DNA from: a methanogenic archaeon mixed culture ISO4-G1
GTDB lineage: Archaea > Thermoplasmatota > Thermoplasmata > Methanomassiliicoccales > Methanomethylophilaceae
DNA length: 64,000 nt
NCBI GenBank assembly: GCA_001563305.1
Contig: CP013703.1
Location: 62,001 to 126,000, forward strand
Direction: 5' to 3'
The translations under genes and the position numbers were made by a program. Position 1 is the stretch's first letter. Each line of letters opens with the position of its first letter. This document shows, piece after piece, positions 20,590 to 28,957 of this stretch. A model generated the notes under the pieces. That model saw nothing but the letters and a program-made list of their open reading frames with translations, made no database searches and was not told where the DNA came from.

Positions 20590-23500
20590 GTGAATTCTAA
20601 GACGAAATTACTGGCCGCATTCGCTGTGGCCCTTGCAATGCTCGTCCCCTTGTCCATGACGGATTCCGCACAGGAATCCGACGCTGGACTGCAAGATACC
20701 ATGGACGGCCTGACAGGCCTCTTCGAGGGCATCGGGGATGCCAGCACACTTCCCGAGAACATCGATAAAGACCTGACGGTCACCGACGACACAGCCGTTG
20801 TCGGGGACGTCAAGATGGCAGCCGGAGTCACGGTCACCGTGGAGTCCGGAGCATCGCTCATCATGGAAATGAACAGCTCGTTCTCTCTCACTGCAGGAGA
20901 GGGATGCAAGTTCGTGTTCGAGGAGGGTTCAGTCCTCTCATACTTCGGCTCGAACTACGAGTTCAAAGAGACTACCGCTGTCAAGGTTTCCGGAAAGGCC
21001 TCCTACACCATCGTGAACACGGAGCCGCCTAAGGACAAGATCAGCATCAACAGCAAAGTGACGATCGCTGTCGACAAGGGCACCGTCGTCGAGGTCTCAG
21101 ACGTCATCGTCAAGTTCGAGGGCGCTGTGGAAGCGACCGGGGACCTCACCGTCAATGTCAACGGCAGCATCACAGACATCATCGCCTACATCCAGAACAA
21201 GGAGTACAACAAGATCGACGCGAGCGCGGACCTGAAGGTCGATTTCAACATCGGCAAGATCACGGTCACCACAAAGGACGACAAATTCGCCGTCGAGAGC
21301 GGAAAGGCCTCCCTCTCCGTCAAGGCATCGACACCTCTGGCCAACAAGACCGAGGACTTCAGGGGCAACATCGTCGCCGAGTCCAAGATCGAGTGCAGCG
21401 TCGATGATCAGAAGTTCACCGAGGAACTCAACGGAAGCCTGGATCTGAAGTTCAACGGAATCGAGAAAGTCGATATCCTCGATCCCTCCACATACAAGAA
21501 CATCTCGATCGACGCGAGCGGAAGCTTCAAGTCGACCATGACCGCAGACATCGTCACCGACGATTTCACCCTGAAGGGACTGAAGGATACGGCAGAGCTC
21601 AGCTTCAGCGAGGATTCCGCGACCGGAAGTTCCGAATTCTCCATCAAGGAGCTCAGGATCAAGCAGGCCGTCGAAGGCGTCGAGACTAATGTGGTCATCA
21701 ACAATCTGTCCGCCAAGGGCTCATTCTCCATCGACCTCAAGGAGGCCGAGGAGAAGGCAAAGGACATCGACCTGCCGCAGGTCGACGTGGATAGCCTGAA
21801 ATCGAAGATCAAGAACCTCCTGTCACAGCTCGACAGCTCCAACATCAACTTCGACGACCTCACCGCGAAGGTCAAGGACATCGCGAACAAGGTCAGGAAC
21901 ACGGACTTCTCCAAGATCGACGCGAAGGACATCGAGGAGATCCTCGATAACATGGAGTCCCTCATCGCCAAGATCACCGGGGACGATTCGTTCTCATTCG
22001 ACGACATCGATATGGAGTCCATCATCAACAGCGACTTCGTCCAGCAGATGAAGGATGCTGCGGAGTCCGTCGACATCGAAGCCTCCATGGAGATCTCCGT
22101 AGGGGACCTCGAGGTCGAGACCAAGGGCGACGTGTACAACCTGATAACCGTCAACGGATTCAAGGTGGATGCCAAGGTCACCGCCGACAGCAGCCTTAAG
22201 GTGCAGGCCAACGCGAAACTTGACAAGGCAGAGTTCACCGCTAACGCCCCCGGCGCGTTCCAGATGGCAACGATCAACGGCCTCGAGGCCAGTGTTACCT
22301 ATGACGGTCAGGTCGAGGCCAAGATCACCCTCAAGGACGCGATGACCAAGGACATCAAGAACGGGGCCGGCAGTGCCGTATCCGCGAGCGGAATCGAGAT
22401 TGCCATCTCCTCGGAGGACGAGGTCCTGTCCTTGTCAGTGAAGGGCAGCATGAACAACAAGTCATACGCCAATGGGACGATTTCCAGTGAAACTGGCTTG
22501 ACCGACCTCTCGGTGAAGATCTCATTGGATCTGAGCGATATCGACATCATAGGGATTATCAGCGGAGAGGTCAGTCCCATGGTGATACTCCAGAACATCA
22601 CTGTCGAAGAGATCACCGGGAAGATGAGCCAGACGTCGCAGGGAATTACCATGGACTGGGGCAGTGTGAAGTTCGACATGGAGAACATGATCATGTCCTC
22701 CGAGAAGATCACCTTGTCCGGAACGTACACGGTTCACGACTCGTCAATTTCAAAGATCGAAGGATCGATCATTAACTACCACCAGCCGGTTATGTCCTTT
22801 GGGAACTACGGATTCGACAGTGCGGAAGTCACGTACACGATGAAGGACGGATCCAAGGTCATAGATAAGATGGAGGTTGCGGACAGCAAGCTCATCGAGA
22901 AGATCACCGTCTCTGGCGACGTAAACTATGGAGAGATCCAGTCAGCCGTCGGAATATTCGCCGCTATCGGTTATTACCTGAGCGAGAAGGAGCTGACGGT
23001 CGACGGTGACGGACGTCTTATCATGTCCAGTTTCGGATTCGATTATGACTTGAATGGAACCGTATATGTCACCGAATTCATCCAGATCGATGGGGAGAAC
23101 TATTCGCTCAACTTCAACGGAGCGTATCTGGCCATCGCAGACGGAGACGCATCCAAGATGACCGTCCAGGCTGCCAAGGGATACACGCTCGATCCCGAAT
23201 CCTACGAAGGATTCGAAATACAGGACGGATACGTGGTCATCACCGACAATTATCTTACCGCAGTGTCGGTCGGTGAGAAGTTCAAACTGACCATCGACGG
23301 TAAGGAGCAGGAGGCGACATACGGACAGTATGTTGACGCAGATGTAGCAGATGACGTGATCTGGCTCAAGGATTCCAGCGGAACTGTGTATGGAGATGTC
23401 AGTGACGGATCCTGGTCCTACGAGTACCTCTACTATGGAGACCTCACGCTTACTTCCGTCACCGGAACGGAGGCCAAGGTGAAGTCCGGCGAGACCGTAT

Positions 23501-23958
23501 CCGCGGAGAGTAACGATTTCTACTTCGCAGTCCCCATGGAAGCTGATGTCTTCACCGTATCCGCGCCTTCGGGATTGATCTTTACCGTGGACACCGAATA
23601 CGCATACTCTGAATCGTTCTGCGTCAGCAACGCTAAGACGACCTACAACGGAAGCGAGGCGTACGACATCACCGCTACCGGTCCGATGTCCGTCAAGTTC
23701 CCCGTGAAGGATGAGAACACCGTCCTGTACCACATCATCAACGGAGTCCCCGTCGAGATGGCAGGAACCTATGAGGTCGATGAAAACGGTCAGATGTACC
23801 TCTGTGCCACCCTGACATCCTACTCCACCTATGTGCTGGATTCAGGAACTGCCGGCGGATTGGTATTGGACATGACCATGCTCGTCATCATCTTCGCGGT
23901 GTTCGTCGTGGTCATCGTCGCTGCAGTGATCGTAGTGAAGAAGAAGAGGGCCGCCTGA
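20590..23958 (+). CDS. Large secreted, C-terminally anchored surface protein (adhesin-like)
   Basis: 1122 residues from a GTG start with a strong AAGGAGG 8 nt upstream. A signal peptide (MNSKTKLLAAFAVALAMLVP, then a polar segment) is followed by a long beta-rich region with repeated short SxKxxxSxxx-type strands. An acidic helical segment lies around residues 385-500 and more beta repeats follow. A single TM helix (MLVIIFAVFVVVIVAAVIVV, near 1097-1116) ends in KKKRAA, placing the bulk outside the cell. No enzymatic motif is seen. This layout is typical of adhesin-like proteins of gut methanogens. A GNRA-loop terminator follows. Confidence 0.75.
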   Translation: MNSKTKLLAAFAVALAMLVPLSMTDSAQESDAGLQDTMDGLTGLFEGIGDASTLPENIDKDLTVTDDTAVVGDVKMAAGVTVTVESGASLIMEMNSSFSLTAGEGCKFVFEEGSVLSYFGSNYEFKETTAVKVSGKASYTIVNTEPPKDKISINSKVTIAVDKGTVVEVSDVIVKFEGAVEATGDLTVNVNGSITDIIAYIQNKEYNKIDASADLKVDFNIGKITVTTKDDKFAVESGKASLSVKASTPLANKTEDFRGNIVAESKIECSVDDQKFTEELNGSLDLKFNGIEKVDILDPSTYKNISIDASGSFKSTMTADIVTDDFTLKGLKDTAELSFSEDSATGSSEFSIKELRIKQAVEGVETNVVINNLSAKGSFSIDLKEAEEKAKDIDLPQVDVDSLKSKIKNLLSQLDSSNINFDDLTAKVKDIANKVRNTDFSKIDAKDIEEILDNMESLIAKITGDDSFSFDDIDMESIINSDFVQQMKDAAESVDIEASMEISVGDLEVETKGDVYNLITVNGFKVDAKVTADSSLKVQANAKLDKAEFTANAPGAFQMATINGLEASVTYDGQVEAKITLKDAMTKDIKNGAGSAVSASGIEIAISSEDEVLSLSVKGSMNNKSYANGTISSETGLTDLSVKISLDLSDIDIIGIISGEVSPMVILQNITVEEITGKMSQTSQGITMDWGSVKFDMENMIMSSEKITLSGTYTVHDSSISKIEGSIINYHQPVMSFGNYGFDSAEVTYTMKDGSKVIDKMEVADSKLIEKITVSGDVNYGEIQSAVGIFAAIGYYLSEKELTVDGDGRLIMSSFGFDYDLNGTVYVTEFIQIDGENYSLNFNGAYLAIADGDASKMTVQAAKGYTLDPESYEGFEIQDGYVVITDNYLTAVSVGEKFKLTIDGKEQEATYGQYVDADVADDVIWLKDSSGTVYGDVSDGSWSYEYLYYGDLTLTSVTGTEAKVKSGETVSAESNDFYFAVPMEADVFTVSAPSGLIFTVDTEYAYSESFCVSNAKTTYNGSEAYDITATGPMSVKFPVKDENTVLYHIINGVPVEMAGTYEVDENGQMYLCATLTSYSTYVLDSGTAGGLVLDMTMLVIIFAVFVVVIVAAVIVVKKKRAA

Positions 23959-23979
23959 AGATTCCATTAAAACCACTTA

Positions 23980-24008
23980 CTGCCGGGGTGACCCGGCAGA
24001 CATCTTTT
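23980..24008 (+). terminator. Intrinsic-type terminator after the surface protein
   Basis: CTGCCGGG (23980-23987) pairs perfectly with CCCGGCAG (23992-23999) around a GTGA (GNRA) tetraloop, followed by a T-rich ACATCTTTTTC. Confidence 0.65.
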
Positions 24009-24036
24009 TCTGCAAACAGGAACCATCAGTGATAGT

Positions 24037-25206
24037 ATGAATAGCAAGACCATAGTTGTCATAGCAGCGGCTGTCGTCATCATAATGGTGGCTGCTTTCA
24101 TTGCATCGAAAGGGGGCAATCCCCAGGAACCCTCCGTAACGGGCGAATGGGAAGAGGTTCAGGAATGCAGCGGTACATGGAATGACGGCATTCCCCTGTA
24201 CGGCGAGGGGGCCGGTTCTGGCGGAAAGGTGAAGATCACCCATCACGAGGGCGATTTCTACCTGTTCGATGACGGCAGCCAGAAGCTGTACTGCTCCTGG
24301 GACGGCAACAAGATGCTGACCGCAGGTTTACAGGGCAGCACCGGTGCGGTGTTCATCGCGACACTCCCGGACAACATGAACTTCATGACGGTATCGTACT
24401 TCTCGGGACAGGAGGCGGTCATCGATGTGTACAAGCGTGCTGGATACGTGGGAGAGTTCCCGGGACTGGGCATTCAGGCCGACATACCTGAAACCGGCTC
24501 GGTGATAGAATCGTACAAGGTCAGGGAATACACCGAAGAGGGCCCGAAGGATGTCGCTGTCAACACGATGACGATCAAATCGGTGTCCGGATCGATTATG
24601 TTCTTCGATGTGGTCGGTACCGACGGATACATGGCCGAAAACACCGCGGTCTATCTGGACGGCGGAATGTTCATGTCCTTGGCTACATTCGGGGAGCTAT
24701 CCGCATTCGAGATGATCCAGTACAGGGACGGGGTGTTCTACTCCTCTACGGTGACACAGGGCGCCGGGGACATCTGGATGGTGGAATACGGCGACGAGTC
24801 GTCGGCCTCATATCCCGACAAGAACCTCGAAGAGACGACATACACCGGGACCGAGGATGCGGTGATCTACAAGGACGGAAAGATCGTCGAGAGGATCAAC
24901 GGCAACGGCATAACTCTGGGAATCCTCATGCAGGACGACTCGTGCCTGGGGATACTGACCGTCGACGATGACGGGAACGAAATCGCAGTATGGACCGCGA
25001 TGTTCTACGATCTGAAGTCGACCAACAGCTACGGCATATCCGTCCAGTCCTCCATAACGTACAAGGACGTGACGTACAGAGGATGCTATTTCGGCGAGTT
25101 CGATTCCAAGAACTGCAGGACGCTGAACATACACGGTGTGCTTCTCAGCGAGAGCGGTCAATCCATCGTCATATCGCAGAAGTATACGATGGACAACACC
25201 CAATGA
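24037..25206 (+). CDS. Membrane-anchored extracellular protein, function unknown
   Basis: 389 residues. An N-terminal hydrophobic segment (IVVIAAAVVIIMVAAFIA, about 6-23) acts as signal anchor; the rest is a beta-rich ectodomain with many aromatic and acidic residues (ECSGTWNDGIPLYGEGAG, FFDVVGTDGYMAEN). The first five residues MNSKT equal those of the upstream surface protein. No lipobox Cys or catalytic motif is seen. Its position and similar export signal suggest a shared cell-surface role with the upstream gene. Confidence 0.7.
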   Translation: MNSKTIVVIAAAVVIIMVAAFIASKGGNPQEPSVTGEWEEVQECSGTWNDGIPLYGEGAGSGGKVKITHHEGDFYLFDDGSQKLYCSWDGNKMLTAGLQGSTGAVFIATLPDNMNFMTVSYFSGQEAVIDVYKRAGYVGEFPGLGIQADIPETGSVIESYKVREYTEEGPKDVAVNTMTIKSVSGSIMFFDVVGTDGYMAENTAVYLDGGMFMSLATFGELSAFEMIQYRDGVFYSSTVTQGAGDIWMVEYGDESSASYPDKNLEETTYTGTEDAVIYKDGKIVERINGNGITLGILMQDDSCLGILTVDDDGNEIAVWTAMFYDLKSTNSYGISVQSSITYKDVTYRGCYFGEFDSKNCRTLNIHGVLLSESGQSIVISQKYTMDNTQ

Positions 25207-25230
25207 ACCCTTTCCGAAACTTTCAGGGTC

Positions 25231-25259
25231 GGGGCAACAGCCCCCTCCCCATTTTTTTT
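25231..25259 (+). terminator. Hairpin plus T8 terminator
   Basis: GGGGC (25231-25235) pairs with GCCCC (25240-25244), followed by CTCCCCA and eight T (25252-25259). Confidence 0.55.
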
Positions 25260-25297
25260 GCAGTACAATACACAAAAGAACGACGTGGGAGAACAGG

Positions 25298-25374
25298 TGG
25301 TGGGCCCTACCGGGTTCGAACCGGTGGCCGCTCGGTTATGAGCCGAGCGCTCTACCTGACTAAGCTAAGAGCCC
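25298..25374 (-). tRNA. Elongator tRNA-Met (anticodon CAT), CCA encoded
   Basis: On the minus strand acceptor GGGCTCT pairs with AGGGCCC, and the anticodon arm CTCGG-CTCATAA-CCGAG carries CAT. The D arm reads TAGCTTAGTCAGGTAGAGC and the T arm CACCGGTTCGAACCCGGT. CCA is encoded. The G1-C72 acceptor and body resemble archaeal elongator tRNA-Met. A tRNA-Ile2 (modified C34) cannot be fully excluded. Confidence 0.88.
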
Positions 25375-25465
25375 AACAGGCGTCGTTAGACGAATTACAC
25401 ATAATAAAGTATCGAAACCGCCGGACGGGTATCCACCCTTTATACGGCCATCCTATTGTAGCCTC

Positions 25466-26632
25466 ATGGAAGACACGATCGGCGAAAACCCCAACCGCAT
25501 ACCGAGAGGCACGCTCTGGCTGTACTCGTTCCTGTTCACGGCTGCCATGATACTGGTGGTCTTCGACATCTATACGCACAGGATCAACCAGCTGGTTCTC
25601 TCCGTACCGATCGCGGCGATGCTCCTGGGAGCGATAATGTCCGACCGTGAGGTCTCACACATCCCCCCGGTCCTGATCATCGCGATGGTGATAACGCTGA
25701 TGTTCGCGGTCGTGTCCGACTTCATCGATTTCCATGAGTTCTTCTCGATACTGTCCAGCGTGTTCACGGGGGTCTGCCTGATGATGCTCGGACTGGTCTT
25801 CGTGTACACCCTGGTGCGTTCCACTCCGCAGCAGTACAGGAAGGACCGCATATTCCTGTATATGGGCGCGTTCTGCGTGGCGATGACGATCCTGCTGATC
25901 ATGTTCATCACCCAGATCGCCTACTACCACTTCGTGTCCTACCTTGGTTTTGACGTATGGGTGGCGACCCAGTACGTGTTCTACGCGATGATCGGGGCGT
26001 TCGTCACGACCATCCTCAGCGAGATGGGCCTGGACAGGATCCTCATCGACAGCAGGGTCAACAGGAGGATGGAGTACGCCGAGAGCGATTATTCGAACGA
26101 GTATGCCAGGGATGAGGCGCTGAGGATCATCGCCTCCGGCGAATCGGAGAAGCTCGAGTTCAAGTCCACCATCACCACGAACATAACCACGGGAGAGAAC
26201 GACAAGAGGATGGAGAAGGCCATACTGAAGACCATCGTGGCATTCCTGAACACGTCCGGGGGCATCCTGATGATCGGCGTCTCCGATGACGGTTCGATCT
26301 ACGGCGTGGACGAGGACGAGTTCCCCAGCAGGGACAAGATGAACCTGCACCTCACCAACATGATCTCCTCGAAGATCGGTGACGAGTTCTTCCCGTACAT
26401 CTCCTTCAGGCTCATAGACATGGATGACGACAAGGCGATCATCCGCGTGGACTGTGCCAGATGCAAGAAACCGGTGTTCCTGAAGGACGGTAAGGAAGAG
26501 GAATTCTATGTCCGTTCCGGACCCTCGAGCGTCGTGCTCAAAGGGTCCAACCTGATCAACTACGTCAACAACAAGTCGGAGAAGAACAAGCAGGATATCC
26601 TGCTCGGAATGATGCGCGACAATGACGATTGA
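25466..26632 (+). CDS. Membrane-anchored AlbA_2 (Schlafen-type) protein
   Basis: 388 residues. Six predicted TM helices span about residues 17-36, 42-58, 65-85, 93-116, 128-153 and 164-186. A linker rich in charge follows, then a cytoplasmic AlbA_2 domain (about 225-350) with the hallmark ESEKLEFKST and IVAFLNTSGGILMIGVSDDG. The end of the domain has EFYVRSGPSSVVL. AlbA_2 domains bind nucleic acid, and related Schlafen folds can be nucleases. Tethering to the membrane is unusual. The gene stands alone between two minus-strand tRNAs. Function unknown; sensing or RNA-targeting at the membrane is inference. Confidence 0.75.
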   Translation: MEDTIGENPNRIPRGTLWLYSFLFTAAMILVVFDIYTHRINQLVLSVPIAAMLLGAIMSDREVSHIPPVLIIAMVITLMFAVVSDFIDFHEFFSILSSVFTGVCLMMLGLVFVYTLVRSTPQQYRKDRIFLYMGAFCVAMTILLIMFITQIAYYHFVSYLGFDVWVATQYVFYAMIGAFVTTILSEMGLDRILIDSRVNRRMEYAESDYSNEYARDEALRIIASGESEKLEFKSTITTNITTGENDKRMEKAILKTIVAFLNTSGGILMIGVSDDGSIYGVDEDEFPSRDKMNLHLTNMISSKIGDEFFPYISFRLIDMDDDKAIIRVDCARCKKPVFLKDGKEEEFYVRSGPSSVVLKGSNLINYVNNKSEKNKQDILLGMMRDNDD

Positions 26633-26660
26633 ACCAACGATCGTTGTTGAGAAGAAGTAA

Positions 26661-26736
26661 TGGCGCCGCCGCACGGATTTGAACCGAGGACCTTGTGATT
26701 AACAGTCACACGCTCTACCTACTGAGCTACAGCGGC
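26661..26736 (-). tRNA. tRNA-Asn (anticodon GTT), CCA encoded
   Basis: Minus-strand acceptor GCCGCTG pairs with CGGCGGC. Anticodon arm TGTGA-CTGTTAA-TCACA carries GTT; the T arm contains CGGTTCAAATCCG. CCA is encoded at the 3' end. The D arm TAGCTCAGTAGGTAGAGC is standard. Confidence 0.94.
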
Positions 26737-26789
26737 TTGGTAGTATTGCTTGCAATGAAAGACTCGTATTAATAGTATTCGCCAGGGTA

Positions 26790-27095
26790 TCAGATCTGCG
26801 AGAGCAGTTCCTCGACCTTGGTGTAGAGTCCCTTGACGTACTCCGAGATGTTCTTCAGGAAGTCGTCGTACCTGTCGGTCACCACCGCACCTTCCGGCGT
26901 GGCCCTGATGATCCCCTCCTGCTCCAGGAGCTTCAGTGAGTATCTGACCTTGTGCTTGGGGATCCCGGTGATCTCCGAGAGCCTGATGAGCCCGATCGGC
27001 TGGTTGGTCTTCACCGTCTTGAGGATGAGAATGTGCCTCTCAAGGAGTGCGAACTCCTCCGAAATGGAGCCGATTGGTTCCTTGTCATCCGGCAT
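26790..27095 (-). CDS. Winged-helix transcriptional regulator
   Basis: 101 residues. A wHTH spans about residues 18-70: LLERHILILKTVKTNQPIG, LIRLSEITGIPKHKVRYSLK (HTH with recognition helix) and LLEQEGIIRATPEGAVVTD (wing). A C-terminal helical tail (ISEYVKGLYTKVEELLSQI) looks like a coiled coil for dimerisation. Common archaeal domain architecture; the targets are not evident. A TATA-like element may lie in TTCTTATACATTCC near 27117-27130. Confidence 0.75.
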   Translation of the reverse strand: MPDDKEPIGSISEEFALLERHILILKTVKTNQPIGLIRLSEITGIPKHKVRYSLKLLEQEGIIRATPEGAVVTDRYDDFLKNISEYVKGLYTKVEELLSQI

Positions 27096-27166
27096 GGTAT
27101 TGTCCTAATAACAACTGGAATGTATAAGAAATTGGGGTTTGGATAAGGATCAGGACAGGTCCGGAA

Positions 27167-27334
27167 TCATCTTCCGTACCAGTTCTGCTTGCCCCACTTG
27201 CCGTAGTTGGTCCACCATCCCTGGATGAGCGACCCACAGCAATCGAGAGCCTGCTGCTCTCCCTCAGCACCCTTGTACACCTTGTAGCAGTTGAGGCACT
27301 GCCACCTGAGTTCGGGTTCCTTGGTCTGTTTCAT
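27167..27334 (-). CDS. Small Cys- and Trp-rich protein
   Basis: 55 residues from ATG 27334 (MKQTKEPELRWQCLNCYKVY). It has one CxxC knuckle, a second Cys pair (LDCCGSL) giving a possible four-Cys metal site, and an aromatic/glycine tail (GWWTNYGKWGKQNWYGR). The start is supported by CTTATTAAG on this strand at 27353-27361, about 25 nt upstream. A longer in-frame start at 27421 lacks such support. Zinc or iron binding is inferred; no known role. Confidence 0.6.
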   Translation of the reverse strand: MKQTKEPELRWQCLNCYKVYKGAEGEQQALDCCGSLIQGWWTNYGKWGKQNWYGR

Positions 27335-27449
27335 GCTGTGTGGATTAGGGAATCGCTTAATAAGGGTTTGGTATGGATGGCTGGATGTTCCCATCCCGAA
27401 AAGTACGGCAATCGTCGTCATGTAACTACTGGAATCATGCCATTTTCGT

Positions 27450-27470
27450 ACCGAAATGTGTACTTTCGGT
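27450..27470. promoter_or_regulatory. Perfect inverted repeat upstream of the 27520 regulator
   Basis: ACCGAAA (27450-27456) and TTTCGGT (27464-27470) are exact complements with a 7-nt spacer. The repeat ends 20 nt before the TATA TTATAAA (27491-27497). Confidence 0.5.
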
Positions 27471-27490
27471 CAAAATTTGACATATTCTAT

Positions 27491-27528
27491 TTATAAACAT
27501 AACGGTATTAAGTCTGTTTATGAACAGA
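27491..27528 (+). promoter_or_regulatory. Core promoter with start-site inverted repeat
   Basis: TATA TTATAAA lies at 27491-27497. TCTGTT (27513-27518) and AACAGA (27523-27528) form a perfect 6-4-6 repeat that straddles the ATG at 27520. With a leaderless start, a bound protein would block initiation. Confidence 0.5.
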
Positions 27529-28020
27529 ATAAAGGTCATCAACGAACCGTCCGAGCTGGTCCCCATGCTCAGATCCGTTGATACACCCGTCAAAAGAGAG
27601 GTGTTGAAAGAGGTGACCTTGGAGTGGAGAACAGCCGACGAGATTGAGGCGAAATTCGGTCGCGAAGGCAGGGACGCCATCATCTTTTTCGAGAAGATGA
27701 AGCTCGTGGAGATGCGTTGGCTGTCCAAGGACGGGAACTATCCCGAGAAATCCTACCACACATACTACACCTCATTCAATATCAACGCCCAATGGCCGGT
27801 CTATGAGATCAGCGATGTCCTCACGGCCGCCATGATGAGCGAAGAGGAGTACTCCGAGATAGAGTCCAAGATCCTCGCCGAGGTCGGCAAGGAGGGTAAG
27901 TTCTCGGGAGATGTCGCAGAAACCCTGGGTCTGTCCTCGACCATGCTGAAGAGCCTTGTCCGCAGATCCGTGAAGATGGATTACCGCGGGCACAGGATTG
28001 AGCTCATCAAAGAAGAGTGA
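27520..28020 (+). CDS. Two-domain winged-helix regulator (ArsR-like)
   Basis: 166 residues. An N-terminal wHTH covers about 18-75: DTPVKREVLKEVTLEWRTAD, EIEAKFGREGRDAIIFFEKM, and a wing with YHTYYTSFNINA. A C-terminal helical region (about 105-150) has KFSGDVAETLGLSSTMLKSL, which looks like a second HTH. The gene is 1 base from trm56 and ends TGA, so it heads an operon with trm56 and the HD gene. Two inverted repeats at its promoter suggest autoregulation. Confidence 0.75.
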   Translation: MNRIKVINEPSELVPMLRSVDTPVKREVLKEVTLEWRTADEIEAKFGREGRDAIIFFEKMKLVEMRWLSKDGNYPEKSYHTYYTSFNINAQWPVYEISDVLTAAMMSEEEYSEIESKILAEVGKEGKFSGDVAETLGLSSTMLKSLVRRSVKMDYRGHRIELIKEE

Positions 28021-28021
28021 G

Positions 28022-28957
28022 ATGTCCGACATTTGGATAATGAGGATAGGCCACCGTCCCGACAGGGACAAGAGGGTGACCACCCATGTCGCACTCTCCT
28101 CAAGGGCATTGGGTGCCAAGGGCATATACGTCGACACGTACGACCCGGTGCTGGAGGAGAACATCCGCAGCGTGGTCGACAGGTTCGGCGGGGATTACAG
28201 CATCAAGACAGGCGTGAGCTGGAAGGAGGCCATGAAGGACTTCAAAGGCAAGGTGGTCCACCTCACGATGTACGGCCAGCAGGTAGTGGATGCCATCCCG
28301 AAGATACCCAAGGACGAGGACATAATGATAATAGTCGGTGCATCGAAGGTGCCCTTCGAGGTGTACGAGCGTGCGGATTTCAACGTATCCGTCGGGAACC
28401 AGCCCCATTCGGAGATCGCCGCGCTGGCGATCTTCCTGGACCGTTTCACCGAGGGCAAGGCGCTGTACGAGGACCGTCACGGAAAGATGACCGTGATACC
28501 CAACGAAAGGGGGAAGACCGTTGTCAATTCCGACCGACCGCGAGTGCATAGAGTACCTTGTGTCCGCCGGATGCAAGAAGAGGGTCATAATCCACTGCTG
28601 CACTGTGCGTGCTGTGGCGGACGAGATCGTCTCCCACATCGCTTCGGCCGACAAGGACCTGGTGGTCGCGGGAGCGCTGCTCCACGACATCGGCCGTGCG
28701 AAGGACCACACCATCATGCACGCCTACATCGGATCCACGATGGTGGAGGAATTCGGACTGTGCCAGGAGCTCGTGGACATAGTGAGGAAGCACACCGGTG
28801 CGGGGCTCGATGCGGAGGATGTCAAGGAGCTCGGGCTACCCCCGGGAGACTACATCCCGAGGACCATCGAGGAGAAGATCGTCGCCCACGCGGACAACCT
28901 TGTGAGCGACAACAAGGTCGTGGACCACAACCATTCGGTCTCCAAGCTGGTCAATAA
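28022..28957 (+). CDS. trm56: tRNA (cytidine-56-2'-O)-methyltransferase Trm56, frame lacks its normal stop
   Basis: The recognisable protein is about 170 residues (28022 to about 28530): MRIGHRPDRDKRVTTHVAL, ALGAKGIY, VHLTMYGQQV, IIVGASKVPFEVYERADFNV, GNQPHSEIAALAIFLDRF and VIPNERGKTVV. This SPOUT methyltransferase modifies C56 of tRNA in archaea. Relatives end just after the GK-x-V segment, but here no stop follows. The frame stays open for another 140 residues, overlapping the HD gene in a different frame, and first stops at 28955-28957. That extension looks like out-of-frame shadow (Arg, Gly, His rich). Either a stop was lost, or an indel exists in the G run at 28509-28513. Confidence 0.75.
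   Translation: MSDIWIMRIGHRPDRDKRVTTHVALSSRALGAKGIYVDTYDPVLEENIRSVVDRFGGDYSIKTGVSWKEAMKDFKGKVVHLTMYGQQVVDAIPKIPKDEDIMIIVGASKVPFEVYERADFNVSVGNQPHSEIAALAIFLDRFTEGKALYEDRHGKMTVIPNERGKTVVNSDRPRVHRVPCVRRMQEEGHNPLLHCACCGGRDRLPHRFGRQGPGGRGSAAPRHRPCEGPHHHARLHRIHDGGGIRTVPGARGHSEEAHRCGARCGGCQGARATPGRLHPEDHRGEDRRPRGQPCERQQGRGPQPFGLQAGQ

Noticed and set aside
25298-25374. Initiator tRNA-Met
   Set aside because: The acceptor stem and D arm match archaeal elongator tRNA-Met rather than the initiator form.
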